A stretch of 64,000 bases of DNA, taken from Lentinus brumalis (taxonomy: Eukaryota > Basidiomycota > Agaricomycetes > Polyporales > Polyporaceae). The notes beneath the pieces are model-generated. The model did not search any database, was not told the origin of the DNA, and saw only the letters and a list, made by a program, of their open reading frames with translations. Position 1 is the stretch's first letter. Each line of letters begins with the position of its first letter. The translations under genes and the position numbers were made by a program. Where the stretch lies: contig MARA01000014.1 of the NCBI GenBank assembly GCA_001792895.1, positions 744,001 to 808,000 of the forward strand, given 5' to 3'. Below, one piece after another: positions 1 to 11,900 of this stretch.

Positions 1-48
1 GAGGAGATAGAAGAGGAGGAGGAGGAAGACTCTGACATGGATGTGTAG
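1..48 (+). CDS. 3' end of a protein with an acidic tail (partial)
   Basis: Frame 1 is open from the first base to a TAG at 46-48 and encodes 15 residues, nearly all Glu and Asp, ending in DSDMDV. Acidic C-terminal tails of this kind are common in nuclear and chromatin or ribosome-assembly proteins, but the fragment is too short to name. The reading is supported by the strongly biased composition and by the AT-richer, gene-free sequence that follows. The rest of the gene lies outside the window. Confidence 0.5.
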   Translation, partial: EEIEEEEEEDSDMDV

Positions 49-579
49 GACCGCTAAGTTGCCGCTAAGTACTATGTAGATTACTCGACTGGACGCCTCT
101 CTGGCTTCGGAACTCAGATCTCGTATCAGCCAGCGTCGAGTTGCCAATCGCCTCCGGATGTCGCGTAATGCCGGAGTCGTCTCATCCTATGGCGCGTCCA
201 GCGCCTCTTCTTCGCAACATGCTGCACTTTACTTTGCTCCACAGCCCAACGTATGTTTAAAGCGGACTTAGAATTGGTATGGACACTTCTCACCTAACGC
301 CTTCACAACATTGGCAGTACCTCAAATTTGAGACACACTAGTAGCCGAGCTCCATACTTATAAGCATCCGGCGGACAGTCCTCGATGGGGCGCGACGCGA
401 TTGATCAAGTTGTGTACAAAGTGTGAACACAGAAGCATGCCACTGCCCGGCACAGGACCACCATCATCCAGATCCCATATGCACCAGTATCGAACCCATA
501 TAAAATCTGGCAGCATGAGCCACACTGGTCAGCACAAGCGCTATGATGGTTCAGTGCAGACCTCTCACCGCGCCATGCA
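49..579. other. Intergenic, no gene seen
   Basis: These 531 bases follow the stop of the partial upstream gene and precede the stop of the minus-strand DUF5648 gene, so the two genes converge here. The stretch presumably holds both 3' untranslated regions. Only short scattered open frames are present and no repeat stands out. Confidence 0.6.
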
Positions 580-1186
580 TCACTGACTCGGGTTGACGTA
601 GGCAGCAACCCCCTCATCCACGTAGCCGTCACTGGTGATTGCGGCGTTCTTCTCCGCCGCGTTGGTCGTGTAGAAGTGATCGGCCGCCTTCGGGCTGTAC
701 ATCCTGAAGAGAGGCGCGGACCCGCAGAAGTTGCTGGGATAGACATATGCCGCGATGCCCTCGTCCACGTAGCCGCCAGTTGTGATGGCAGCGTTTTTCT
801 CCGCCGCGTTGGTCGTATAGAAGTGGTCTGTGCCCGCGGGCGAGTACATGCGGAATAACGGGACGGTGTTCGGGGCCTCCGACGGAAGGACTTGGGCGGC
901 ATCGCCCTCGGATCTGTAGCCATCGTTGGCGACGGCGTTCTCCAACCCTGCGGCGTTGGTCGTGTAGAAGTGGTCAGTCGCACTCCGGCTGTATGCGCGC
1001 AAGAGTGCAACAGTCGCATAACCGCAGGTCTCGGCGGCGCGGGACTAGGAGGAAAGGGCAAGAGATCAGCCGATGAGAACCTAATCCTCTTGCTAGTGCA
1101 CTGACCTCAAGCTCCGAGGCGGGGAGGGCGAATACCTGCAAAGCCAGGCCAAAGGCAAGCGTGATCGCAACGGAGAACTTCATCAT
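580..1186 (-). CDS. Secreted DUF5648-type repeat protein
   Basis: Two exons on the minus strand, 1106-1186 and 580-1044, joined across a 61-bp GTCAGT..TAG intron in phase 0, give 182 residues. The first 20 or so residues are a clear signal peptide (MMKFSVAITLAFGLALQVFA), so the product is probably secreted. The mature part is three tandem repeats of about 45 residues, each carrying a core like YSxxxTDHFYTTNAA followed by a Gly-Tyr and a short Tyr/Pro turn. This matches the family catalogued as DUF5648, found in many basidiomycete and some bacterial secreted proteins; its function is unknown. Cys residues near the start of repeat 1 and in repeat 3 could form a disulfide. There is no enzymatic motif to point to. 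Confidence 0.85.
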
Positions 1187-2801
1187 TTGGCAGACTTCGA
1201 GTGATGTATGGAGTGGTGCAGGTAAATCGACGACCAGGGGTCCTACTTATACCTTTGCTGCGCCGGGACCAGTCAGGCTTCCAGTCCTGCTGGTCCGGCG
1301 ACCGCGGCCCCTGGCTGGCTCCATGCGCAGATGAGAGTACTCCCGCTCCGCCAAGGGCGGTGTATTCATAACCGGTCCTACCCAAACCGACGCCTCTCCA
1401 GAACCAGGAGAGAATTGATGCGAGCCGGTCGCAGATCTTCTAGGGTAGTACTTCTCGTTTGGCGATGTGTCCATCATTCCATGACTGACCGACGTGCAAC
1501 AGGTTCCCTCATGTGATGTCTGGAGAAGCCCTTGCAAATCCATGACCTGTGGAGAGACTTACACGTCCTCGAGAGGCCAAAGCGGGGCATGCTATTGCGC
1601 TTTTCGTTGTATGTAGCAGGTTAGCAGGCCTTGCTGCATATGTAGACCATCTCAGCTGTACCTCTGTATTGGAGCAAACGAGGCAACGTGGCCAAGAAGA
1701 ACATCAGACTACGAATAAGACACGTAAACAATTCGCAAGAAATGGAAGTTGGAGGCTTACCCAAATGTATGCGTCAGAAACAGCAGGGAATCTACCACAT
1801 AGTATGACAGACCGATGGTCAGCCATTCAGTCGCTAAAAACATTCCGGGCACTCACCTGTCTCCAGAACCACATCGGAACATTTGGATCGCATCAAGTCG
1901 GCGGCGATGCCTACCTATTGTACTATGTAGGGAACCTCCAGTCGATGCTCGTACGCGTGACTTCAGCGCAGATCGTTTGTTTCGTGATGAACACTCAATC
2001 ATTTCGCTGTCAGTAAGTCAATATGAAGCCTGCGAAGGCAGGTATAGAGGCAGCGGTACGTCTAGATCTTCAGGACTTGTCAGACATTGGCAGGACTTCT
2101 CCGATGACCTACGGAACGCTTGCGGCATTGAGGTGGACTTGCGCATCTTGGCGAGACCAAAGGTGTCGGAGTGTTCGAAATAGCCGGGGCCCTAGAAGCT
2201 TGCGAGGGCGGGCGGGCTACGACAGATGTTCAGGTGTCATGCAGAGAATACAGCAAACAGTGAGTCAGAATACAGAGCAGGCACCGGACTATTCATACAA
2301 CGGACAATGACACCGAGCTCCACCCACACTCCCGCTACTGCTGACATCGGAACTGGAAGCCTCTGTTGAGAGGATGCACTGGTACGATGAAAATGGAAAC
2401 TTGTGATGCCGATGCCCGCAGGGCATGGTGTATCGAGTCGGAAGGAAATGCATACGCCGCCGACGAGCCACCCGAACGACATCGCGGCACCTTCGAACGC
2501 CGGTAGTGACACGTCCGGGACGTCGCGCCCCAACGCCAGCCCCGGGCAGACCAAGCCGCCGAACCATGTCTTCGCTCGCCCACAACACTCTGCCGCAATG
2601 CAGCAGAACTCGCCAACACACTCGTTCGCTCTCGCCTGCCAAAGCTCGCACTCCTCCGAGGAACCTAGAAATAACAGGATGCGAAGGTCCGACCGTCTTG
2701 ATCGGGCCTCGCTGTCAGTATGCTTGTATGTCGCACCCGCTGCTCCCGCCCCAACTTCAACCGCACCCTCCCCACACAGCGACCACAGCGTGTCCCTGAG
2801 C
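1187..2801. other. Intergenic, no convincing gene
   Basis: This 1.6-kb stretch holds the promoter of the DUF5648 gene at its left end and the 3' flank of the next minus-strand gene at its right end. Several open frames of 95-220 codons occur on both strands, but they overlap each other, lack splice-consistent neighbours and show no recognisable domain. Confidence 0.5.
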
Positions 2802-4597
2802 TCAGAGCTCCATGGGGACAGTACTGCCGTGGACGTCCTTGAGTGCGTCACCGGTCATCTGCCCGATCTTCATGAACGCATCGAGCAGAGCCGGGACCAC
2901 GAACGGCTGCTTGCATTCGCGCGTCGCGTCTTTCATCATGTTCTCGACCTCGGCCCGACGCACACGCTCCGCCCGAAGCAGCGCCTCCGAGACTTTCCGC
3001 GTCTGCTGCTCACGGGTCAGCTCCTCGCGCAGCGCTATTGGCGTCGATCGTGTGTGGGTCCGTGAAAGCGGCGGCATGACGAGACAAATATAGAGACATG
3101 GTTATGGGTGGCATCGTCGTCGTAGACACGCAATTGACGCACCAGTGATTTCGTCCTCAAGGACTTTGAAGCGTTGGTCGGCATTCGTGTATCCTCCTTC
3201 GGTGGGAGGCACAGGCTGCCCGAGACGCTTCAGTTCTGCGATGAGGCTGTTCTCTCGCGCCTGCAATGCAGAAATCTGCCGACGAACGTCCCACAATTCA
3301 CGGGTGGCGGCATGCGCGGCTGGTCCGCGGGGAGCCGGAGGAGGTGACGTTGAAATCGGTATAGGGAGGGTGCGTCTAGCAAAACCAGGAGTCGCAAGCG
3401 AAGATGCAGACAACGGTAGTTGAATGTCCGCAGCGTTTGTTGAGGACGAAGCGACGGGGGTGGCATTCGCGCCAGCCATGGGCGCGGACCCGTTTCCCGG
3501 AGTCGTCAGATTAGATACACTCGACTGCGCAGACAAGAAAGCTTGCGCGCTCGAACTCTTGACACCTGCTTTCTGAAGCAGCGCCTGCAGATTTGCAATC
3601 TGCGGCTGCGCAGGAGGACTCCCAAGTGGCAGGGATAAGGAGGACAAGTCCGGTGGAGGTGCTGGCTCCATCTTAATGGTAGGCTATTGGTGTACGGTGA
3701 GTGTGGGTCTTCGACCGCACAAGAGGTGAGCTCACCACAGTAGGGCCTCGCTGCAGGAGCGACTGGAACGCGGAAGACTGGCTGAGCTGCAGCAAGGTCT
3801 GCTGAGTCACATCCAACACAGGGTTTGACGAGTCGCTTCCGCTGCCGGGAGTACGCGCGCCAGCAGCAGGCATGTCCACGTCTCTGGATTCGCCATAGTA
3901 GCCCGATGACCCGCCCGCATGTCCGGACAGGTCTGCGCCTGCGATGCGGTGGGACAGAGGTGTGGCGGCCTTACGGGCTTGTGAAATAACGGTGGGATAC
4001 TTCGGCGCCTTGCCGAATGGTTTAGTGTTAGGATTGTTCGGGCTGAAGAAGTCCGCCTGTTTGTTGTACGTCTTCGGCTTGTACTGTTTATTGCCGAGAG
4101 AGGTGGTATGCATCACGCCACTGGGAGCGACGAATAATAGTCAGAAGCAGAACTGTGTGAACTGACCTTGGGGATAGATTGCGGGCCACGTACTCTTCGT
4201 TGAGGGATATGTACCGGCTACCCAGCTGCTCAGACACGGACACATGGGTAACAGTGGCGCGGAGAGCTCACATTGACCGGTCGCTGAGTCTGTGAGACTC
4301 GGCCTTCGATTTCATGAAGGCACTTTGGATGGTGTGATGAAGATCCTGATAACGAGCCGCGACCGCCGTGAGGCAAGGACGGGGCCAAGTGGGAGAGGTA
4401 CGCACGCTATCCCTATCAACGTGCCATACACACAGCATGAAACCCGACTTTTCAATCGGTTTCTGCTCGTGTGGCATCGGAAAGCCCAGCCATTCTAAAT
4501 CATCGATCAAGCCTTTGGTGTACTCCGCGGCCTGGTCCTCGCGCAGTAGCAGTCGAGCGCGCTCCCCGATATATTGCACACGGACGACTAGCTTCAT
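2802..4597 (-). CDS. Conserved-looking coiled-coil protein of unknown function
   Basis: Six exons on the minus strand (4406-4597, 4272-4345, 4167-4217, 3736-4120, 3143-3671, 2802-3034) keep phase throughout and give 487 residues. Every intron is GT-AG, 46-108 bp. The N-terminal 100 residues are charged and helical. Residues about 120-330 are low-complexity, rich in Ser, Pro and Ala. The last 150 residues form a coiled coil (ELWDVRRQISALQARENSL, then VLEDEITALREELTREQQ) ending in a short helical tail. I do not recognise the family. The chosen ATG at 4597 may not be the true start: an open, splice-ready stretch (acceptor near 4663) precedes it in frame, so a further 5' exon is possible. The gene is divergent from ORC5 across about 250 bp. 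Confidence 0.65.
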
Positions 4598-4845
4598 GCG
4601 CGGGGAGTCGTATGCGGTTGCCCAGGTGCAAAGATCTTTGGCGGACCACCAGGCGAGTATTCCTAAGCAGACAAAAGGTGCAAGCCTCGAGGTGGTGGAA
4701 GAGAATAATGAAAAGCCCGGAAGCGTTCAGCGCGGATGCTACATTGATTACACACGTGACGCCACGAGGCTGCAGGCGCTAAGACAGCTCGCCGATGCCA
4801 GACGCGACTTGGACGCGACGCGACGCGACTTGACCGCGAACTTCC
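4598..4845. promoter_or_regulatory. Short divergent promoter with clustered ACGCGA boxes
   Basis: Only 248 bp separate the start of ORC5 from the annotated start of the divergent minus-strand gene. Four ACGCGA hexamers lie at 4802, 4813, 4818 and 4823, the last three overlapping, 20-45 bp before the ORC5 ATG. ACGCG is the core of the MluI cell-cycle box bound by MBF-type factors, which drive G1/S genes in fungi. Use by MBF here is inference from motif and gene function. Confidence 0.5.
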
Positions 4846-6772
4846 ATGATGCCCGACATATCGCCCAACTTGCAAGCTGCCCTTGCCGATTCTCCGCATT
4901 ATGAGTTCGTGTCATCTCATCTGTCGGCTCTGCTTTCATCCTACCCTCCACCCTTCATCTTCATCCACGATCCTGAATCCTCGCGTTTGACGGCATCTGT
5001 TGTTCGCTCCGCTTTGCAAGGCCTTGCGTCTCAACCACTTGTGACAGATACCGGGTCGACTCAGCTGAAGTCTGCTTGTGTAAACGCTGTGGCCTGTTTC
5101 TCCGCTAGGATCCTCTATGACACCGCGCTGAACGCCCTCGCGGGGTGGACGCCGGACTGGCGGGACGGAGCGACCAACTGGCATGGGACAGGTGCCGAGG
5201 CCCGGCGGTTCAACGAGAACTTCGACGCGTTTGTGCACGGCATACAAGCAGTGGTTACTGAGGCTACTGCCGCAAATGCGATTGTGAAGGCGAACGGAGC
5301 GGTGAAGGGCAAGGGCAAGCAGAAGGAGGGGGAAGCCGCACCGAACTGTAGGTTGGTTCTACTGGTTGAGCGCGCTGAGCGGTTGAAGGACATGCTCCCC
5401 GAGCTACTCGTGCCGCTCACGAGATTGGCTGAGTTGGTGAGTCTTAGTCGTACCTGCCGGCTCTCATGGATCTGATTGCATGCTCCTGCAAGTCTCAAGT
5501 CGACATAACCACCGTGTTTATCTCTGAGGTGCAGTGGCAAGACATCCGTCCCCCACTCCGCGCTTCACCTGAGCCGTACTACATAGATGTACCCTTTCTC
5601 TCCAAACAAGGTCAGCCTGAGCGCATACTTGGCCGTACATCGACTCATCCTCTTTGCAGCCACTCAGGACCTCCTCGCTGCAGCGTTCCCCTCAACCCAG
5701 CCGGGATCCTCTTCATCGGTAGTCGACCCAGACGCATATCACCCCGCGCTGAAGCCTCTATACGCAGACTTTATCGCGCTTCTCTATAGCACATGCAACC
5801 CCTTCACCCACGACCCCACCGAGCTGGCATACATCGCCGCCGCCCGCTGGCCTGGTTTCGTCCAACCGGTGCTCGACGCCCACCGGAGCCTCCTCAACGA
5901 GGACGACATCGCATCTACACCTGGAGACTCTGACTGTGACGACGGCGACAATCAGCGCGAGCTCCAAACCCCGAACGATGACATGCGGCTGCGCCTCCTG
6001 CGGCTCTTCACCCCCTCCCTCACCGCCGCGCTCGAGTCTCTGTACCCCCGACTGTCCAATGCGACGCACTGGGCTCGGGTGCACGCTCCTCCCTCGGACT
6101 TGCTCACCATGCCTCGAGAAGGCGCCCCGAACGCACTCGCCGCCCAAGTCGCCACCAACGCCGCTAGGCTCAACGGCCAGCCCGACCGCCCCACGGAAGC
6201 GGGCATCGACGCGCTCCCGCGCATGGCCAAGTTCGTCCTCGTCGCGGCCTTCCTCGCGAGCACGAACCCCGCACGGAGCGACCTGCGCATGTTCGGCCGC
6301 GGACTTGACGAGCGCGCAAAGCGGCGCAGGCGCAAGATGGGCACACCGCGGAAGACGAAGCCCGGGACGGCTGGGACGGCGGTCAAGATCCCGCAGCGGC
6401 TGCTGGGGCCGACGACGTTCCCGCTGGACAGACTTATGGCGATTCTAGGTGTGCTGCTGGAGGAGAACGATGCGGATGTGAGGCCGGTCGCGCCTCAGTA
6501 TACTCTGCCTGGGGAATACACCGAGATGGAGATCGCTAGGGTGGCGTTGTACGCAAATGTGCGTACGAGCCTGCATGCGTTATGTGATGTACTGACGGGT
6601 GCTGTTGCAGATTGTGGAACTGGCCAGTATGCGCCTCCTCGTGAGGACGACTCCGCCCGATCACTTGGATAGGGTGGCCATGTTCAAGTGTGGGATCGGG
6701 TACGACTTGGCTATCAAGGTGGCCAAGAGCATCGGGATTATTCTCAACGACCTTGTGTATGAAGTGGTATAG
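4846..6772 (+). CDS. ORC5: Origin recognition complex subunit 5
   Basis: Four exons (4846-5436, 5493-5610, 5660-6558, 6611-6772) keep phase and give 589 residues. ORC5 is part of the six-subunit ATPase complex that marks replication origins and loads MCM helicase in the nucleus. The N-terminal AAA+ part (residues 1-260) has a FIFIHD strand where a P-loop would be, but the usual GKT is replaced by SSRLTA, so ATP binding looks lost. The C-terminal half has the ORC5 signatures KFVLVAAFLASTNPARSD, then LLGPTTFPLDRLMAIL, and the closing helices after the last intron (RVAMFKCGIGYDLAIKVAKS). The central insert at about residues 290-320 is acidic. An alternative ATG three bases downstream makes little difference. 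The promoter carries ACGCGA boxes. Confidence 0.93.
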
Positions 6773-6931
6773 TCCCCGGTACACTGTTGCCTGCACCTCC
6801 CCATACCAGTTTGTGCCTCCTTGTTCCAATATGTACAGCAACATCGTTGCGAATCCAGGTGACTATGATACATTACTGATACATTGTTGCAAGCAGGGAG
6901 GTAGAACGGAGATGATACTTGGAATTCCTCC

Positions 6932-7850
6932 TCAGTGACCCCCTGCGGCGGCCCGCCCAGCAGCAGCATCGTGATCGCGGTGCTTCAGCTCCTCCTTCGC
7001 CTCCTTCATCTCTTCCTCTGTGGGGAAAGCCGCGAACCAATCCTTGAGCTTGTCAATTGGCGCTTCCAGGAGACCAAGGAGGGTCTCCGCTGGAGGCTTG
7101 TTGGGAATGGAAGGGTGCGCCCTGCGTATCAACAATTGCGTGAGTCCACGTTGGATGTGCACCAATGCCATGCTACTCACCGTGTGGGTACCAACTTCTT
7201 CGTCTTCTTGAAGCTGAGAGCGGCCTGCTTGCTAGCGTCCTCGCCGAGCGCGGGCTCGAGCAGAGGAAGGTCTTTGATCTCTTCGTCGTCGTTGTGGTGG
7301 TGCAGTGACTCCATCATGGTGGTGATGAGCTCGTGGTACTCCTTGCTTCCTGGCTGGAGTGACTCCAGCTTGTACAATCTCTGCTTCACTTGCTGCAGAC
7401 GGGGCAAAGGCGGCTCAGTGGCTTCGGACACAGACGCTCAGTGGGGCGTGTATGCGCACCTGATGCTCTTCACGGTCATGGTCGGCGAGCTGCCTGCCCT
7501 TGTCACCGAGATGCTTCTCCATCAGGGGGTAGACGACAATCTCCTCCCCGACTGCGTGTCTGGCGACCTCCCAGGTGAGCTGCCGCGCCCAGCGTGCTTG
7601 TGCCTCGACGTCGCCGCGTTCGTGGGCGCGATTGTACTGGTCGTGGTACTCATACATCTGCAGAACGCGAAGCATGTTCAGCAACCCAACAAATGTCGCA
7701 ACTGCGACCGCATACCTCCTCATGGTCCTCCTTGATGGCATGGAACAGGGTCGACATGGCTCGGCGATATTGCGACGGATTTCTTGCGTACGTAGATGTG
7801 GTAAAGAGGAGGGAACGGTGTGCACGAGTGCAATGACGAAGAGCGAGCAT
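6932..7850 (-). CDS. Hemerythrin HHE-domain protein, probably mitochondrial
   Basis: Four exons on the minus strand (7716-7850, 7460-7657, 7181-7392, 6932-7121) give 244 residues. Two helical HHE units carry the di-iron type motifs: FHAIKEDHEE and YEYHDQYNRA in the first helix pair, RHAVGEEIVVYP and DHDREEHQ further on, and ESLHHHNDDEE in the second half. Proteins of this fungal family bind iron and are thought to act in oxygen, NO or redox sensing; the exact role is unknown. The first 31 residues before MSTLFHAIKEDHEE are rich in Arg, Ser and Thr with no acidic residue, a typical mitochondrial presequence, so I keep the upstream ATG; starting at Met32 would give a cytosolic form. The C-terminal 60 residues are Ala/Lys/Glu rich. 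The gene converges on ORC5 with a 159-bp gap. Confidence 0.88.
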
Positions 7851-8982
7851 TATGAGAATCCTGCGCGTCCAGCTGCACCATGCTCGAACTTAACGGACAT
7901 GGAGGCGCCACTGGCCTAGCCAATGACCGCATCCTCGTTGGCAATGTGCGTCGATGACGTCGTCCATTCGCAAGATCACCGAGGTGATCCTGATCGAGAT
8001 CCCATCGGGAAGCTGTTGGTTGCCGGATTGGGAGCTAGCGCTTAGCCGGGCCGGCGTCCCCGGCCCGGTTCAGGTTATACGGAACGCCTTGCGTGTCTGT
8101 GAAGCTTGCTGTGATGAGGTTTTTCCAGCCAGAGCTGGGCGAACTTTGGTGTAGCTACTAGTAGGAAGCCTGGGGACTGCAACTGCGCTGCCGGAGCTGT
8201 AGGTAAGGTACATAGTACTTCTCGTCCAGCATACTGCCACTTCCTCTATGTAAATCTACTATGATTGCCGGGTTTCTCATAAATGCACAGCCCGATAATC
8301 TATGTACATACGATGACATTGCCTGCTGTCGCTGTTCTAGAGCTCTGGTGCATCGTGAAGACACCGTACCGCGTATAGCTATACCAGTCGAACGAACTCT
8401 TCGCCGGACTTCATATAGTCGACGAGTCATGCTAGCATGAGTCTCCGTCAATAACCTGGATGATCCAGATCGTACTTCCTATTCATCTCACACATCTCGT
8501 GCATGATATAAGTATACCGGTAGCATCTTCCTCCAATCTTCCAAACTCCAAACCAGTCCGTCCTGCGTCGTCCCTCAAATAAATGGGAAAGGAGGTCTGA
8601 TATATACTCAGACTTACTAGACAGGAACGCCAGGGGATCTCAGCCACATTATATTGAGCGACCTTACAACATATTCAGTGGTACCATCATTCGGAAGATA
8701 ATCTCTTTAAATTTATGAATCAATGTGGCTGAAATCCGTACTAAGTATTACTCCTGGTGCCTCATCACCCTCTATCTCCCTCCGCTGGTTGGATTTATTG
8801 AACGACGACGCAAGGCTGGCTGGTTAGGAGCCTGCCATCATCCCTCATGAATGATAAGTAGGGCATGGTCGTTAAGGCTGAGCTGAACGCGTTCGAAAAG
8901 ACGCTCATTTGCCGAGAACCAGAATCCATCGAACGCGCTTCTCAACGTTGACCACGACGAGCACACGCTCCTCGTCGTCGAT
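7851..8982. other. Divergent intergenic region, no gene seen
   Basis: This 1.1-kb interval lies between the divergently transcribed hemerythrin and F-box/WD40 genes and must hold both promoters. It contains a perfect G+C hairpin at 8046-8068 and AT-rich stretches around 8690-8760. Open frames are short and unsupported. Confidence 0.55.
8046..8068. repeat. Perfect 9-bp inverted repeat with 5-base loop
   Basis: CCGGGCCGG at 8046-8054 and CCGGCCCGG at 8060-8068 are exact reverse complements around a 5-base loop. As RNA or single-stranded DNA this would be a very stable hairpin. It lies about 200 bp upstream of the hemerythrin start. Function unknown. Confidence 0.6.
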
Positions 8983-11900
8983 ATGCCTCCTCCTCGCAGC
9001 GTAGCCCCGTCCGAGACCCCTACTCGATACTCGCGTACCACGACGCGTTCGACGGCGGCTGGTTCGTCGTCGAGTGGACTCGTCAAGCCGCGTTCCTACT
9101 CTACCGCCTCGCTGGCCAGCGACATCAGCGGCGTCACCACGATCGTCCCAGACCGCAAGAGCACCAACGGGTCCTCCAAGAACACGGACAATGGTGCTCG
9201 GTCACCTATCGCGGCACCGGTCCAACCTCAACCTCCCAACGTGGTGAAACGGCTGAGCTTGGTGAAGGGTGGTACGCGTAGAAACTCGAACGCGACGCCT
9301 CCCACGTCCTTCCTTGACCCCAATCTCTCTACCTCGAGCCTGTCTACTTCGTTGAGCAAGTCCACCACGACGCCATCACGTCAAAATAGCGTCCCGATGC
9401 CCCGCCAGTCTTCTGCGCCGTCAGTCGCCGCGTCACGTCGCAGCGTGCGTTCCTCCGCCCTCTCTCTGTACACGTCCGAGTCGGACACGCAAGTGAGTGG
9501 AAAGATGGTGCCGGTCAATCCTCGCACGCGTGCCATGTCCACTCCCTTCACCGCTTCGCAGGCGAAGTCTCCCGCGAAGTCTCCTGCCAGCCCTGCGACT
9601 CGGAGCCCTCTGTCCACACAAGAGGAGGCGAAGCCAGTCATGGCGACTCCCAAGAAGACCCCAGCAAAGTCATCCACGACACCCAAAGCCACCCCGTCGC
9701 GGCTTCAGCGGACGCCAGCTAAGCTCTCTCCCATGGTCACACCCAGCAAGAGTAGCACCCCTGGCAGGACAGTCAGGAACGATGGCAGCCCCTGCAGCAG
9801 GCAAGCACCTGGGAGCATCGCGGAGTCCCCGTCAATCATGCTCACGGCGGACGACGAGCCGTTCTGGGACGGAGATGACATGACAATGGAGATGGTCACG
9901 GATGTGAACGATGGGGAGGTGGACGAGGATGTGAGTTGTGCATTTCATCGTTCGCATGTTCACCACTCAATTCCGCGTACATGTTCAGATGCAAGGCGCC
10001 CTGGAGGGTGTCCATGATATCCACATGCGCAAGCTGCTGCACTACAAGCGACTTCTGGAGCGTGCGCAGGCGTCATCTGCCGCGCAGCTGCACGCGTTGC
10101 AGGCGGAAGTGCGTATGCTGCGCGAACGCGAGCGACAGCAGGAGCAAGGTGGTGCGATACTGGGTCCGGACGACGAAGGGTACTGTACTTGCGGTGGCAA
10201 GAAGAAGAAGGGTTATTGGAGCGGGTATCGGGGAAGCGAGGACGATGGCATTGGTGGAGAGGTCGACCTTGCGACCGTCTTGAAGGGCGACGGAGGCGGC
10301 GGCTTCAACGAGATCGAGGTACGCAGGGTCGTGCGCGGATTGAGTAGGGATGACCGCATGAGACTGTGAGTTCACATTCCTCGTCATTGATAGCTTCACT
10401 GATAGCCTTCCAGGATCTCAATCATTCTCGACTCGTGCATGCCGGGAGATATCCGCCTGCAAATTCTGCTACTGGAGAAGTACGCGAAGTCCACGTTCGA
10501 CATTGTGGGCAACCTCGCGCCCGATCTCGCGTTGAAGGTGTTTAAGTTCCTCACCGTCAAAGAGCTCCTCCGCGTCGAGCCGGTATCCAGGAAGTGGCAG
10601 GAGGTAGTGCACCTTCCCGTCCTGTGGAGATACCACTGCTTGCGGATCACCGCTATGGATCCGCTTCCCCTCAAGCCCCCAGCGAAGCCCGAGGGATGGT
10701 CTGTAATCCCATCTTCATGACCCCATGCCACCGTTTGACATGATCGCAGGGAACCGCTTTACCGCTCGCTGCACCACCGCGAGTCCAACTTCCGCCACGG
10801 TCTTGCGCAGAGCGTGCGCTTCCTCAACGGCCACACGAACTACTGCACGACGCTCCTCCTGCGCGGTAAGAGCCCTGCGTCGACGTTGTTTTGACGTCGC
10901 TGAACTCTTCGCGTCTGCAGGGAAGCGGCTGATCAGTGGCTCCTACGACGAGACGATCCGTTTCTGGGACATCGAAACGGGCGAGATGAAGAAGTGTCTT
11001 CAGGTCAAGAAGCCTGTCAGCTGTGTCGACTTCCTCGTCGACGAGGGTGCGTCAGACAATGCTCTTCCATCGTCGTGTTGCGTGACTCACCGTCATACAC
11101 CGTACAGAGGTCTTCGTCGTCGGCTTCCATGATGTCGGGTAAGCCGCAATAGCTCCTTTCATCTGTTTGCGCGCTCACGGGTTCATCAGACGTGTTCACC
11201 TCTTCTCTTCCCTCACCTTCACGCCACTTCAGCAGCTCGCGGGCCACCTCAACGGCATCCGTGCTGTCGCGCTGTCGTCGAAGAACCTGGTCTCCGCAGG
11301 CGCGGACAAGGCGCTCGTGTGCTGGGACTGGCGTGCGGGCACAAAGATCGTGCGATTTGGCCAGCAGACCACCGTCAACATTGGTGTGCAGATCATCGGC
11401 TCTAGTGGCGCACGCGGGGAGGATGAGGGCGAGCGTGTCGTCAGTGTCACCATCGATGGCATAGTTCGTGTGTTCTCGATCAGTGAGTGGATGCGGCTTC
11501 GGTTTGCTGCAAGTGGCTGACGCGGCCCTCAGAGCGGAGGGAGATGATGTCGCAGTTCAAGTTGAGCGACTTGGGGGCCGGTGACCCTGTCCTGAGCGCG
11601 AAGTTGATGATGGTCGGTCGCGCTCCGGATAACATGCTGCAGTGAGTTGGCTCTGGCTTCTCAGTGCTGTCCTTCGCTTATTTAGATGTGCAGGTGGTTC
11701 GCAGCCAAGGGTACTCAGATGACTGTGCGTTGCTCACGCATTTTTCCACCTGCTCTGGCTGATCCTGAAGTATGCTCCAGTGCGCGACGAAGTCCGTCAT
11801 TCTGCACTTGCAGTGGACCGAGGAAGAAGAGACACCAGGCACTGCCGCGTCCCTCACCACGTCGACCTCACCGAGGCCGACCACACCGCTCACCCCCGGT

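Noticed and set aside
1549..2310. Two consecutive plus-strand frames of 155 and 95 codons
   Set aside because: No domain, no signal peptide and no splice junction that joins them sensibly.
2403..3065. 220-codon open frame on the plus strand
   Set aside because: It overlaps, in antisense, a well-supported spliced exon (2802-3034), has no recognised domain and no splicing partner; chance frames of this size are common in G+C-rich sequence.
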